From positions 65,928-129,927 of the forward strand of contig CAZMNY010000022.1 of assembly GCA_964567745.1 (NCBI GenBank): 64,000 nucleotides of DNA, in the 5' to 3' direction. Source of the stretch: CAZMNY01 sp964567745. Its GTDB lineage: Bacteria > Planctomycetota > Planctomycetia > Pirellulales > Pirellulaceae. Of this stretch, positions 54,511 to 63,981 are shown piece by piece; positions within the stretch are counted from its first letter, which is position 1; every line of letters begins with the position of its first letter. The notes below the pieces were generated by a model. The model saw only the letters and a program-made list of their open reading frames with translations. It did no database searches and had not been told where the DNA came from. The position numbers and the translations under genes were made by a program.

Positions 54511-54573
54511 TGGACATCCGCGATTTCGTTCAGAAAAGTATAGGATTCGCCGCTTCGACGACAACGAGGATTG

Positions 54574-54738
54574 TTATAGGTACGGACGTGCCGGATTGAT
54601 CGGGCCAATGATTCCGCCCTCAGACAAGCTTTGTGGCGGTAGGGAATCGGGGTCAACCGGTGATTTTTCCTGGGCGAAAGCGACGCGGGCACCGAACATG
54701 CAAAGAAGGCCTAGGCAAACAAGTCGAATCGTCAACAT
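54574..54738 (-). CDS. Small secreted protein (54 aa)
   Basis: A short gene found by reading the minus strand. It starts MLTIRLVCLGLLCMFGARVA, a signal peptide with predicted cleavage after AFA-Q, followed by a 31-residue mature part rich in Pro (SPVDPDSLPPQSLSEGG, then GPINPARPYL) and a TAA. It lies directly before the multiheme cytochrome gene on the same strand, so it may be co-transcribed with it. No function can be inferred. The signal peptide and natural composition are the support. Confidence 0.6.
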   Translation of the reverse strand: MLTIRLVCLGLLCMFGARVAFAQEKSPVDPDSLPPQSLSEGGIIGPINPARPYL

Positions 54739-54999
54739 GAACACTCAACATTCAACGGGCGGATTCGCATAACTGAAGCATCTCGGTTGCCGAATGGACG
54801 CGCGGCTTTCTGCCTACCGTCATGATAACGCTTTCGCGGCCGTGAACTGAGCCTATGACTTGCTGGATCCGGTGTGATTCTATCGCAAGTAAATTGCGTA
54901 TTACTTGCAACTTGCGCCGTTTCAGACTATTGTGCGAATCGGAACTAACGACGCCAAATCGGCGGGATCCGATTGTGGCCATACTCTGATGAGGTCTTG

Positions 55000-55500
55000 A
55001 TGAAAAACGGGATTTGCGGAAGCGATGTGACGTATCTCGCTAAACTTCTCATCTGTGGACTAGCAACGTGCGCCTTGTTTTTTGGTTGTAGCTCGGGCGA
55101 CGACGGGACTGAAACAGAAGCATCCAACCTGAAGCCGCTGGCCATTCTTTACGGCAGGTATATCGGACAGCACCAAGGCCAGCCCCCAGCGAACGAAGCG
55201 GAATTCAAAACCTACTTGAATGAGCTGAGCAGCGAAGAGCTCGCCGAATTCGGAATTACCGATTCGGCCAGTCTCCTTATTTCATCGCGTGATAAAAAAC
55301 CGTACGTGGTTTTGTATGGCAAGGGTGGCGGTGCCGCCGGTATCCCCGGCGGTCCTGGTGGCGGCAGTGAAAGCGACGCGGTAATTGCATACGAGGAAGA
55401 AGGCGTTGGCGGGACAAGATTTGTAGCCACGTCGTCGCTCGGTGCCATCGAAGAGGCGGACGAAGCACGATTCAAGGAGCTTGTACCCGACGCGCAGTAG
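55000..55500 (+). CDS. Putative lipoprotein
   Basis: A 166-aa exported protein with a type II signal peptide whose lipobox reads LFFGC (Cys near residue 30). The mature part is acidic, with a Gly-rich loop (GKGGGAAGIPGGPGGG) and strands that read KPYVVLYG and GTRFVATSSLG. GAGG precedes the ATG at 55000, which is preferred to the frame opening at 54973. Similar small lipoproteins accompany DUF1559 genes in planctomycetes, as here (next gene). Confidence 0.8.
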   Translation: MKNGICGSDVTYLAKLLICGLATCALFFGCSSGDDGTETEASNLKPLAILYGRYIGQHQGQPPANEAEFKTYLNELSSEELAEFGITDSASLLISSRDKKPYVVLYGKGGGAAGIPGGPGGGSESDAVIAYEEEGVGGTRFVATSSLGAIEEADEARFKELVPDAQ

Positions 55501-55627
55501 AACACACAGTAGATCGTTTTTGTTCATTGACGCCGTTCGGCGCGAAGACGATCTGCAAATCAGAAAACGATAGCTGAGTATTCATTTCATTTCTTCTTAC
55601 AGTTTTTTGGAAGATCGGAGACTGTCG

Positions 55628-56599
55628 ATGCGATATCAAAACTGGCCAGCCGGGCGACGTGACCGGCTTGCAGTCGCGCGACGCGGTTTCACGCTAGTGG
55701 AATTGCTGGTCGTGATTGCAATTATCGGAATCTTAGTCGCGCTGTTGTTGCCGGCCGTTCAGGCAGCCAGGGAAGCAGCTCGCCGCACATCGTGCGTCAA
55801 CCACCTCAAACAAATCGGCGTTGCGATTCACAACCACGCCGACTCGAAGCAAGTGCTTCCGACGGGTGGCACGGTGCCGTGGCCGCGAATTGAGTTCCAC
55901 AGCGACTTTGGCACGCCTTGGAACGAGACCAAGCAAGGTTTGAGCTGGGCGTTTCAGATTCTGCCTTACCTGGAAGAGCGAGTCGTCTACGACCTGGACG
56001 CCAATGGCGACATTGAGCGAACGGTTATTAAGGGCTACTTCTGTCCTTCGCGTTCCAATGTTCGCCGTCAATCTCACCGTATATTGATGGATTACGCCGG
56101 CGTCACGTCGGGTGATTTCTGGAAAGGTGAGATTTGGAATGTGCCGATGAATCGCAGGTACAAGGGTGCGATCGTCCGCACCAATTGGCGCTACATCAGT
56201 CAGCCCGCTAAGACGGGCATGCCGGCCAACTCGACCAAGCCGATTCGCTTTTCCGACGTCCGCGACGGTACCACTCATACTCTCCTCGTCGGCGAAAAAC
56301 GACTTCGCCCCGCACGCTACGATCGCGGCGATTGGCACGATGACAAAGGATGGGCCGATGGTTGGGATCCCGACACGATTCGCACAACGGGCATCGGTCG
56401 GTCTGGATTTCGTTACGGACGCGACTCGAATTCGAACTGCAGCCACAGCTGTGGCTACGACTTTGGTTCGGCCCACATGGGCGGCGCCCAATTCGTTCTC
56501 GTCGACGGCTCGGTGCGGTCGATTGAGTACAACATCGCAAACGCAGTTTTCGATCAGTTGGGCAATCGCGAGGATGGCGCCACCAACTTTGAATTCTAG
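55628..56599 (+). CDS. DUF1559 prepilin-like protein
   Basis: A 323-aa protein with a type IV prepilin-like N-terminus: RRGFTLVELLVVIAIIGIL is a processing and methylation site followed by the hydrophobic helix (about 20-42). The DUF1559 domain follows, and HMGGAQFVLVDG near the end fits the H-X9-DG motif. This group is hugely expanded in planctomycetes; pseudopilin function is likely but its role is unknown. GGAGA precedes the ATG at 55628. It follows the lipoprotein gene by about 130 bp. Confidence 0.92.
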   Translation: MRYQNWPAGRRDRLAVARRGFTLVELLVVIAIIGILVALLLPAVQAAREAARRTSCVNHLKQIGVAIHNHADSKQVLPTGGTVPWPRIEFHSDFGTPWNETKQGLSWAFQILPYLEERVVYDLDANGDIERTVIKGYFCPSRSNVRRQSHRILMDYAGVTSGDFWKGEIWNVPMNRRYKGAIVRTNWRYISQPAKTGMPANSTKPIRFSDVRDGTTHTLLVGEKRLRPARYDRGDWHDDKGWADGWDPDTIRTTGIGRSGFRYGRDSNSNCSHSCGYDFGSAHMGGAQFVLVDGSVRSIEYNIANAVFDQLGNREDGATNFEF

Positions 56600-57035
56600 A
56601 GCGTGACGCGCCGGCAATAGCCGGCGAAATCGCGTGACAATGAAAATGAAACCCGCATTCAGGGCGGCTCGCCTGCGTTTTATCGCTTGGCAGCCGCCCT
56701 GTTTGCGTTGCGAGTCGAGGTCGGACAAACTTGACGGTCGCCGAAGGCGGCTCTACGATGATGGCTGTCACAAGAGCGGAACGCCGCCTTGCCTGTCACG
56801 CCCGAGATTGGATGGTGCCTAGCCTTCAGGCGGGGCCAGCCAAGTCTGTTCGGCGGCAAGAAAACCGCTGGAGCGGCGTCCGCCGTTGGACGCCTTTCCA
56901 GTGAACAGACGCCATCGACAGTCAGCCGCTGTCAGGCGTGCCGTGATCGAGTCCCTCCAACTAACCTGCGGCTAGCTGAGATCAGGCTGGCTGGTTCGGG
57001 CAACTTAGTCAAGTCGCCGAGGCGAAGCGGAGCCT
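56600..57035. repeat. Intergenic region with several hairpins
   Basis: About 435 bp between the DUF1559 gene and the vWA operon. Hairpins: CGCCGGC-AATA-GCCGGCG at 56609-56626; AGGGCGGCT / AGCCGCCCT at 56661-56669 and 56692-56700; GGCGTCC-GCCGTT-GGACGCC at 56875-56894 followed by TTT. The first may terminate the DUF1559 gene. No gene was recognised. Confidence 0.6.
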
Positions 57036-58034
57036 ATGAGGTTGAAAAGCCCACGTCCGTTAGTCTCGAGCCGACCCGCGCGATGGCGTGAAGAAGTCGC
57101 CAATCCCGATGCTCAAGCCGATGTGCCTGCTGAAGCAGAAGCCCCGGCCGGCAGCGCGGTTGTGGGCGGCTTGCAACGCAAGAGCATGTCGTTGCTGATT
57201 TCGGTCTTTATCCATTGCCTGCTCGTCGTCGCGCTCGGATTGTTCACGCTTTCCTACGGGCCCGCCGCGGAGCTTCCGGGCGACGTGATTCAAATCGGAG
57301 AGTTGCCCGCCGAAGTGCTCGATTCGTCAGAGTCCGAGTTTGAGGAGTTGGACGCGGCATCGGCGGCCAAGATCGAATCGGACTTGGATGAAACGGAACT
57401 AACCGTGACGGATCCGACGAACGATGTCGAACAGTTGACGATCGATTCACCGTCGATCATGAGTCTCGGCGGGAGCGGGGAAATATCAACTCAAGGCATG
57501 GGAAGCTTGAGCGGTTCGGGGGCATCAGGTCAGGCTTCGTTCATGGGCGTTCAGGCTTACGGCCGCCGCTTTTGCATTATCGCCGATCGATCAGGCAGCA
57601 TGGCCGGTCGCCCGCTCGCACATGTGAAACTAGAGGCGCGCAAGACCATCGACACGATGACCTCCGGCTCATCCATTCACCTGGTCTTCTACTCCAACCA
57701 TTGGACGGCCTACCCGAAGGAATGGGGAATGGCGAAGGAGATTCGCGATGAGGCGCACGAGTGGTTAGACAGCGTCAAGTCAAAAGGCGGGACGCAACCG
57801 GCAACATCGTTTCACCACGCATTTGCATTAACTCCGCCGCCCGACGCCATTTTCTTCATGACCGATGGTAAGATCCCCGGCAACATCGATAAAGTCGTCG
57901 CCAATCTCAACGCAAGGCGGCAAAAGAAAATACCCGTTCACACGATCGCTTTCATGAACCGCGCTGCCGCCCCGTTACTCGAACGAATCGCCGAACAATC
58001 GGGCGGAAGTTTTCGTTTTGTCGCCGGATTCTGA
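57036..58034 (+). CDS. Membrane-anchored vWA-domain protein
   Basis: A 332-aa protein with TonB-like topology: a basic cytoplasmic start, one membrane segment at about 52-73 (MSLLISVFIHCLLVVALGLF), an acidic, Ser/Gly-rich linker at about 85-170, and a periplasmic von Willebrand A domain from about 174. The MIDAS motif is intact: DRSGS at 184-188, later GGTQPATS and FMTDG. It binds a divalent metal and probably a protein partner. GGAG lies before the ATG. It opens an operon with a secreted helical protein, ExbB, two ExbD proteins and a TPR protein, and stands where TonB or TolA usually would. Confidence 0.85.
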   Translation: MRLKSPRPLVSSRPARWREEVANPDAQADVPAEAEAPAGSAVVGGLQRKSMSLLISVFIHCLLVVALGLFTLSYGPAAELPGDVIQIGELPAEVLDSSESEFEELDAASAAKIESDLDETELTVTDPTNDVEQLTIDSPSIMSLGGSGEISTQGMGSLSGSGASGQASFMGVQAYGRRFCIIADRSGSMAGRPLAHVKLEARKTIDTMTSGSSIHLVFYSNHWTAYPKEWGMAKEIRDEAHEWLDSVKSKGGTQPATSFHHAFALTPPPDAIFFMTDGKIPGNIDKVVANLNARRQKKIPVHTIAFMNRAAAPLLERIAEQSGGSFRFVAGF

Positions 58035-58054
58035 AGATTCAGGTTTCTTTGTTT

Positions 58055-59212
58055 ATGTCTCCTCGACGCATCACACTCACGATTCCAATGACTCGCCTCG
58101 CTTGCCTCATCGCCGTCGCGGCCAGCTGGTTTTGCGCGACCGACGCGGCGTTGGCCGATCGCATCATCCTTCGCAATTTTGACGTAATCAACAACGTCAA
58201 GATAATTGGATTCGATGAAGACGGAGTGCAGCTGGATCCAGGCGGCTTGCTGACCTGGGATCAAATTGAAGCAGGCACGCTCGCCGCGGAACAGCAGGCG
58301 GCATTCAATGCGATGCTTAAAGAGCTCGGAGATCCCCTCTATCGAATTCGACAGCGACTCTCGATCGGCGACTACCAAGGTCTGCTAAGCTACGCCGAAA
58401 AAATCAGCGTTCGCTACAAGGCCCGTACCGGGGACTCCGCCTATTGGGTCGCCTTAGGATTGATGTGGGGACGTATCGCCGACGGCCGGCGCGAGGCTGC
58501 TTTGCCGGCCTACTTGCGTTGCTATGAGATCCTTCGAACTCGCGGGGCAGACGCTCCTTCTACCCCTGGTAATCGCAAACTCATCATCGATCCAGCCACC
58601 GGGCTCTGCCCCGACTTGGCGCCGATTTGGTTTGATCAGGAAGCCGCTAAGAAGCAAATCGATGCGGTGCTGGCGATCGTCGGCCAGATGAAACAACCGC
58701 GGCCTGACGCGGTTCGCCTATACTTCGGCTCGCTGGCCATAGCAGCCGGAGATCTCGATCGAGCAACCGCCGTGCTCGAAGAACCGCTGGAAGGACGAGC
58801 TGAGGAACTGCGGCAGATTCTGTCGGCGGAAAAGACGATTCTCGGCGGCGCGCCGCAAGCCGGATTGTCGGCGCTCAGTGCTGCGGCTCCAACCTTCTCG
58901 ATCGACTCGAAACCGCTCGCCCGCTACTGGATCGGTTACGCCAAGACGAAATTAGCTGCCAAACCCCAACGCATGGACGGCCTGCTCGACCTGCTGCGGT
59001 TGCCCGCGGCGCACGGCGAAAACCATCCCGACTTGGCGGCGGCCGGACTACATCAAGCGATGCAGGTGCTGGACGAAATGGGCGACGCCGGCGGCAGCGT
59101 TCGTGTTCGCCGAGAATTGCTCGAACAGTACAGCCAGATGTACCACGCCGGGCTACAGAAAAAGACAACAACAGAGAAGACAACTAAACGGAATATTGAG
59201 GAGAGACCATGA
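58055..59212 (+). CDS. Secreted helical-repeat protein of the ExbBD operon
   Basis: A 385-aa exported protein. A signal peptide ends near ALADR. A small beta domain (RIILRNFDVINNVKIIGFD, then GGLLTWDQIEAG) of about 50 residues is followed by tandem helices of TPR-like character to the end. I do not recognise the family. It starts 20 bp after the vWA gene (ATG 58055; ATG 58088 is an alternative), and its TGA overlaps the exbB ATG in ATGA, so it is translationally coupled to the motor. Confidence 0.75.
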   Translation: MSPRRITLTIPMTRLACLIAVAASWFCATDAALADRIILRNFDVINNVKIIGFDEDGVQLDPGGLLTWDQIEAGTLAAEQQAAFNAMLKELGDPLYRIRQRLSIGDYQGLLSYAEKISVRYKARTGDSAYWVALGLMWGRIADGRREAALPAYLRCYEILRTRGADAPSTPGNRKLIIDPATGLCPDLAPIWFDQEAAKKQIDAVLAIVGQMKQPRPDAVRLYFGSLAIAAGDLDRATAVLEEPLEGRAEELRQILSAEKTILGGAPQAGLSALSAAAPTFSIDSKPLARYWIGYAKTKLAAKPQRMDGLLDLLRLPAAHGENHPDLAAAGLHQAMQVLDEMGDAGGSVRVRRELLEQYSQMYHAGLQKKTTTEKTTKRNIEERP

Positions 59213-60063
59213 CTCGGCGTAGTTCCTTGAGACGATATGGACGGATCGCAAAAATCGCTTTGCTGGTATCGCTGTTTGGCGTATTTCTCGCCGCCAACCA
59301 ATCGCCGGTTGGGATGCTCTTCGCGCAAGACGGCGAGCTCGTCGATCCCGCAGACGAAGTTCCGCCCGTCGCCGGACCAGCGACAGATTCCCCGGCAACC
59401 GACCCTAGCGATTCCGAAAAGAAGGAACGGTCGCTTCTCGACACGATCGCCGATGGCGGGATCGTCGGCATCTTGATCTTCCTGCTTTCAGTCGCCGCCG
59501 TTTCGTTCATCGTTGAACACTCGTTGTCCATCCGCAAATCGACGCTGATGCCCGATCATGTGATGGATGAATTGGAGGAGTTGATACGCAAAGGCGGAGT
59601 TGATGAGGCGATCCAGGCTTGCGAAGCGCCCGACAATGAATCCATGGTGTCGCAAGTCGTCCAAGCCGGTTTGGTTCGATACAAGGGATCCGAATTCGGA
59701 TTCGCCGAGTACAAGGCGGCGGTCGAAGAGGCTGGCGAAGACCAGACGGGCAGGCTCTATCGAAAGACAGAAGTTCTCGGCCTCATCGGCGCCATCGCGC
59801 CAATGCTCGGCTTAACCGGCACCGTGCTCGGTATGATCGACGCCTTCAATACGATCGCCAGTTCCGACGGGATGGCCAAGCCGGCCGACCTAGCTGGAGG
59901 GATTGGCAAAGCACTCGTCACCACATTGATGGGCCTGGTGGTGGCCATCCCCGCCATGATCGCTCATAGCTTCTTCCGCAACAAAATCGATTCCATCATT
60001 TCCGAAGCAGGAAAACGAGTCGAGCAGATCATGATGCCGCTCGGACGCCGGCGAGGCAACTAG
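59209..60063 (+). CDS. exbB: ExbB/TolQ-type proton channel protein
   Basis: A 284-aa MotA/TolQ/ExbB family subunit of a proton-driven motor. A signal-like first segment (12-34) is followed by an acidic linker, then segments at about 84-104, 166-190 and 208-235. The signature GAIAPMLGLTGTVLGMIDAF and the following KALVTTLMGLVVAIPAMIAH are intact. It pairs with ExbD; here two exbD genes follow. The N-terminal extension of about 75 residues, exported, is longer than in E. coli ExbB. It overlaps the upstream gene by ATGA. Confidence 0.92.
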   Translation: MTRRSSLRRYGRIAKIALLVSLFGVFLAANQSPVGMLFAQDGELVDPADEVPPVAGPATDSPATDPSDSEKKERSLLDTIADGGIVGILIFLLSVAAVSFIVEHSLSIRKSTLMPDHVMDELEELIRKGGVDEAIQACEAPDNESMVSQVVQAGLVRYKGSEFGFAEYKAAVEEAGEDQTGRLYRKTEVLGLIGAIAPMLGLTGTVLGMIDAFNTIASSDGMAKPADLAGGIGKALVTTLMGLVVAIPAMIAHSFFRNKIDSIISEAGKRVEQIMMPLGRRRGN

Positions 60064-60156
60064 TTCGCGCGGCGATTAGCGAATCGAGAATCAGCAAATC
60101 AAGAAGCTGTTTGGTGCCAAGTCGAGAGAGTGCAAGAAGAGAGCGGGAGCGAGTCA

Positions 60157-60573
60157 ATGCGATTAACCAGAAAGCGACGCGAGGCGACAAGCGAAGTCGA
60201 CATGACTCCAATGATCGACATCGTGTTCTTGCTGATTATTTTCTTTATGACTGTTTCTCAGATTTCCGCCGTCAATCACGAACGCGTCGAACTGCCTCAA
60301 CTCGAAGGTGCCGACAAACAGAAACCTGTCGTCCTAACAATCAACGTCAACGACGAGGGCGAAATCATCGTCGCAGGAAAGCGCTTGGCTGTGCCCCAGT
60401 TCATTTCGATGGTCGCTCGCCAACTTGTCGAAGTTGGCGACGATCCCGACAAACTGACGTGCGTGATCCGAGGGGATCATCGCAGCGAGAGCAAGACGAT
60501 GAACGAAATCGTAAACGCTCTGACTCGCATGCAAATCAAACGAGTACGCTTCGCAGTCGAAGTACCTCAATAG
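60157..60573 (+). CDS. exbD: ExbD/TolR-type motor protein 1
   Basis: A 138-aa protein with one membrane helix containing the proton-carrying Asp (D21 in TPMIDIVFLLIIFFM) and a periplasmic domain (about 45-138) with the ExbD fold. GGGAGCGAG precedes the ATG at 60157, so the frame to 60130 is not used. It follows exbB by 93 bp. ExbD works as a dimer inside an ExbB pentamer; having two different ExbD genes suggests a heterodimer. Confidence 0.92.
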   Translation: MRLTRKRREATSEVDMTPMIDIVFLLIIFFMTVSQISAVNHERVELPQLEGADKQKPVVLTINVNDEGEIIVAGKRLAVPQFISMVARQLVEVGDDPDKLTCVIRGDHRSESKTMNEIVNALTRMQIKRVRFAVEVPQ

Positions 60574-60595
60574 CCACCGACTTGACGAAACCGAG

Positions 60596-61027
60596 ATGAA
60601 ACTCTCCAGCCGAAAAACCGCACGCAGCCGACGCGCCTCGTTGCAGATGACGAGCATGATCGATGTCGTATTCCTGCTGCTCATATTCTTTATGACCACC
60701 GCCAGTTTTGTGCCTACCGAAAAGAACCTGGCCACCGCGATCAAAGTCAACGATCGGTCCTCGAGTTCGTCGCCAAACGACCTGGAGCCGGCGATCGTGG
60801 AAGTTGTGGCGTCCGGCGGCGGATACGTCTACCGAATCGGCGGGCGCGAAACCAATTCGCTCGATGAGTTGACCGGGATCCTCAAACAATTCGAAAACAA
60901 ACTCGACGGCGCGTTTGTGCGAGTCAGCGACGGCGCGCCATTCGGTATGGCGGCCTCGGCGATTCAAGCCTGCAAGTCGGCTCAGTTTACAACGGTATCC
61001 TACGTGCCGATGGCACCCGGAAGGTAG
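60596..61027 (+). CDS. exbD: ExbD/TolR-type motor protein 2
   Basis: A 143-aa second ExbD. The membrane helix has D23 in SMIDVVFLLLIFFMTT, and a basic start precedes it. The periplasmic part is divergent from the first copy (Ser-rich loop, VVASGGGYVYRIGG). Start 22 bp after the first exbD. The pair is probably not redundant: each keeps the essential Asp but differs in the periplasm. Confidence 0.92.
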   Translation: MKLSSRKTARSRRASLQMTSMIDVVFLLLIFFMTTASFVPTEKNLATAIKVNDRSSSSSPNDLEPAIVEVVASGGGYVYRIGGRETNSLDELTGILKQFENKLDGAFVRVSDGAPFGMAASAIQACKSAQFTTVSYVPMAPGR

Positions 61028-61117
61028 TTCGCTAGCTGATCGCGAGAAAAGCGCATTGAGGCGGTTCGACGGATTACGAACGCCTACCCAACAGCAGAAT
61101 AAAGCGGTTCCTTTTTA

Positions 61118-63820
61118 ATGCACACGCCACCCGAACAGAGCAGATTCGAAAGAGCAAATGGGCGACTGCGGACTTCGCCGCAAGTCGGCCGCTGCGCAAC
61201 GGCGCCGTCGTGTGACGCATTTCGGTCAATCACCAGGTTTTCGACTCGCCATCTTCTCCGTCGACTTCGACCGTTCACGCTCGTCTTCTCCCTGAGCTTC
61301 TCGGCGCTGATGCTCGCTTCCGCGCCATCGACGTATGCAGCGCCTCCGCAAGAGGAGAAGCTGGAACAGTTTCTCGCTCGATTGGGCCTCACGGATCTTC
61401 GCGTCCTGCAGCTCGAAAAAATGGTCGCCGGCCCCAATACGCCACAGGGGCGGGTTGCCTTGGCAAAGAAGTTGGCGGACCTCTACGCTGGCCAGCTGAT
61501 GTCGGCGGCTGACGACGTCGCCAAGTACGACGCCACACTCGCGAAGATCCGAGACCTCACCGCCAGAGTTCCGGAAGCTTATACGGCTTCGCTGGGAGTG
61601 ATATTGCTTCAGGCGGATTACAGTCGAGCTGAAAACTTGATGGCCAAGTGGATTTCGGACCCCAAAGAGACGGTGGCCCGGACGGAAGCGTTGGCGATTC
61701 TCACGGAAATCACTCCCACTTTGATGCAACGACGAGCGGAATTGACGAGCCAAGTTGAAGCTTTGGTCAAAGCGCTCGACGATCTCGACGAGGAAGATCG
61801 AAGGTTTGCAATCAGAGAAAAAGAACTCGCTCGCTCGCAGGCCATCGTCGGCCGAGCCTCCTATTTCGCCGCGTGGTCAAACTACTATCTCGGCCTGCTC
61901 AAAGGGACGGGCGCCGAAGAAATTGAAACGGCGCGGAGCGTCTTTAAGAATCTGCTTGGCATTGACGAAACGTATGACGATGTCGAAGCCGATTGGCTGG
62001 CGTTGGAGTCGATCTGGCGAGCTCGATCGTTAATCGGACTCGGGCTGACCGAAGCGGCGGCTGGAAATCTCGAAGCCAGTAAGACTTGTTTCAACCTGTT
62101 GCGACACGCCAGCGTCAGCACCGAAATTCAAGCCCAAGCGCCCTATTGGTATGTTCGCGGATTGCTGAACGCCGGCAAGCTGAGCGAAACGCTCTCCTAC
62201 GCGAGAGCGGAAATCGCCAGTTTTTCCGGCCGAGCAACGCAAGGGAAAGTCAGTCTTTGCGTGGCGCTCGTTCGCGCAGGCTACGCGGCGCCGACAGCTT
62301 CCACCGTCGCCAACGAGATCGGCCAATTGGGAATCTCAGGGCTCGCGAAACTCGGCCAGCAAAAAGCGATCGGGCAACTCGTCAAGCAATACGCGATCTC
62401 GCTCGACTCGCCAACCGGTTTCTATTTGAATTGGATCAAGGGGCGTCAGCTGGCGGACGAGGCAAGAGCCGATAAGAAGGCGAGCGCCGAAAAATATCGA
62501 GCGGCAGCCGCCGCTTTCGAAGAATCGCTCAAGTCCAGCGATGCTCAATCCAACGTGAGATCGGCGGCCAACTGCCGCTATGAGCTCGGTTGGTGCTATT
62601 ACCAGTTGGCCGAATACGAAAAAGCGGGACGCGCCTATGAACAAGCACTGGTCGGATTGAAGGCGGCGAAAGAAGCGACAGCGCCCGAAGCCGCGTGGAT
62701 GTCGTTCGTCTCCTACAACAAGTTGGTCACCGAGAACCAACGTTTCGCGTCTCGAGCGATCGACATCCTCCGTGGATTGAAGCAGAGTTTCCCGGAACAC
62801 CGTTACGCCAAGAAGGCGGATTACTTTATCGCCAAGTTGCAACGCGGCGGCGGGTCGCCGGAACAAGCCGTTCGCAACTTGATGAAGATCAAGCCCTCCA
62901 ACCCACAGTACCTTTCGGCCCGGTACGATCTCTGTGTTCTGCTGCATCAACAGTGGGCCACGAAACGAAACGACAACGCCTTGGCCAAGCAACTGCAGTT
63001 GGCGGTTGACGAGTTCGTCCCACAGGCCAAGGACGATCGATGGCGATTGCGAACGCTCCTGCTCGCCGCCGATGTCGCCATGACTCAACCGAAACCGGAC
63101 TGGACCAACGCCGGGGCGCGATTGGCGTCGGCAAAGAGCTCGGCAGCCAAGCTCCCCTCGAACGACGCGCTACTTGCCGAGTACCACTTTCGCAAACTGC
63201 AGTTGGCGACCCACCAGGCCAACGGCGCCGATCGAAGACGTGAAGCCCAATGGCTTGTGGAAAACAACGCGGGCGGCCCCTATGAAATCTCCGCGCTCGT
63301 GATCGTCGCCAAGTCGCTGGAGACCCAAGTCAAGACGGCCGACGCCAGCGAACAGGCGCGGCTACGCGGTGAACTGGTTGAAGTCTATCGCCGACTCAGC
63401 TCGCGATACGGTACTTCGGTGGAGACGTTGACATCGAGCAAGAATGCTCGCGTGGCCGCTTCGCGACTCGCTCAATACGAACTCGAAGCCGGTCGTCCTA
63501 GCGATTCCGCCGCCGTGCTGAGCAAGCTGCTGGCCGCATTCCCCAAGGACAGCGATTACATTCGCCGTGCGGCTCTAGCGCAGTTTCAGGCCGGCAACTA
63601 CACCGCCTCGATCGACCGTTGGCGAGTCTTGGTGCGCGGCCTTCCCAAGGGAAAGAAGGCGTGGTGTGAGGCAAAGTATTATCAAATCGCTTGCCTGGCA
63701 AAGACGGACCGAGCCGCCGCAGAGAAGACGCTCAAGCAATACCGCTTGCTCTACCCCAGTTATGGCGACGATGCCTATCGCAGCCAATTCACCCAGCTGG
63801 CCGCGTCGTTAGGACTTTAG
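61118..63820 (+). CDS. Large secreted TPR-repeat protein of the ExbBD operon
   Basis: A 900-aa exported protein. A signal peptide with a long basic lead (hydrophobic core about 54-72, ending near TYAAPPQ) is followed by tetratricopeptide-like helical repeats over nearly its whole length (ELGWCYYQLAEYEKAGRAYE is the clearest). TPR scaffolds hold protein complexes in the periplasm. It starts 90 bp after exbD2 and closes the operon. No enzyme motif was found. The ATG at 61118 has no clear ribosome site, so the start could lie slightly later. Confidence 0.82.
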   Translation: MHTPPEQSRFERANGRLRTSPQVGRCATAPSCDAFRSITRFSTRHLLRRLRPFTLVFSLSFSALMLASAPSTYAAPPQEEKLEQFLARLGLTDLRVLQLEKMVAGPNTPQGRVALAKKLADLYAGQLMSAADDVAKYDATLAKIRDLTARVPEAYTASLGVILLQADYSRAENLMAKWISDPKETVARTEALAILTEITPTLMQRRAELTSQVEALVKALDDLDEEDRRFAIREKELARSQAIVGRASYFAAWSNYYLGLLKGTGAEEIETARSVFKNLLGIDETYDDVEADWLALESIWRARSLIGLGLTEAAAGNLEASKTCFNLLRHASVSTEIQAQAPYWYVRGLLNAGKLSETLSYARAEIASFSGRATQGKVSLCVALVRAGYAAPTASTVANEIGQLGISGLAKLGQQKAIGQLVKQYAISLDSPTGFYLNWIKGRQLADEARADKKASAEKYRAAAAAFEESLKSSDAQSNVRSAANCRYELGWCYYQLAEYEKAGRAYEQALVGLKAAKEATAPEAAWMSFVSYNKLVTENQRFASRAIDILRGLKQSFPEHRYAKKADYFIAKLQRGGGSPEQAVRNLMKIKPSNPQYLSARYDLCVLLHQQWATKRNDNALAKQLQLAVDEFVPQAKDDRWRLRTLLLAADVAMTQPKPDWTNAGARLASAKSSAAKLPSNDALLAEYHFRKLQLATHQANGADRRREAQWLVENNAGGPYEISALVIVAKSLETQVKTADASEQARLRGELVEVYRRLSSRYGTSVETLTSSKNARVAASRLAQYELEAGRPSDSAAVLSKLLAAFPKDSDYIRRAALAQFQAGNYTASIDRWRVLVRGLPKGKKAWCEAKYYQIACLAKTDRAAAEKTLKQYRLLYPSYGDDAYRSQFTQLAASLGL

Positions 63821-63981
63821 ATTCTTTGCGCCTGCTCGAACTACTTGCGGCCGTGCCTTGCCGGGCTCACTGCGGCCCGCCGCTTCACGCTGAGCCGCGA
63901 CGGACGAAATGTCACGCAGCCTCGCTTGCGGCAACGGGTTAAACGCAATACCGTTGAAATTTCAGAAAGTCACGGCTCCTG
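63821..63981. other. Intergenic region at right edge
   Basis: About 160 bp after the TPR gene with no gene seen. It ends at the probable third copy of the 108-bp element. Confidence 0.35.
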
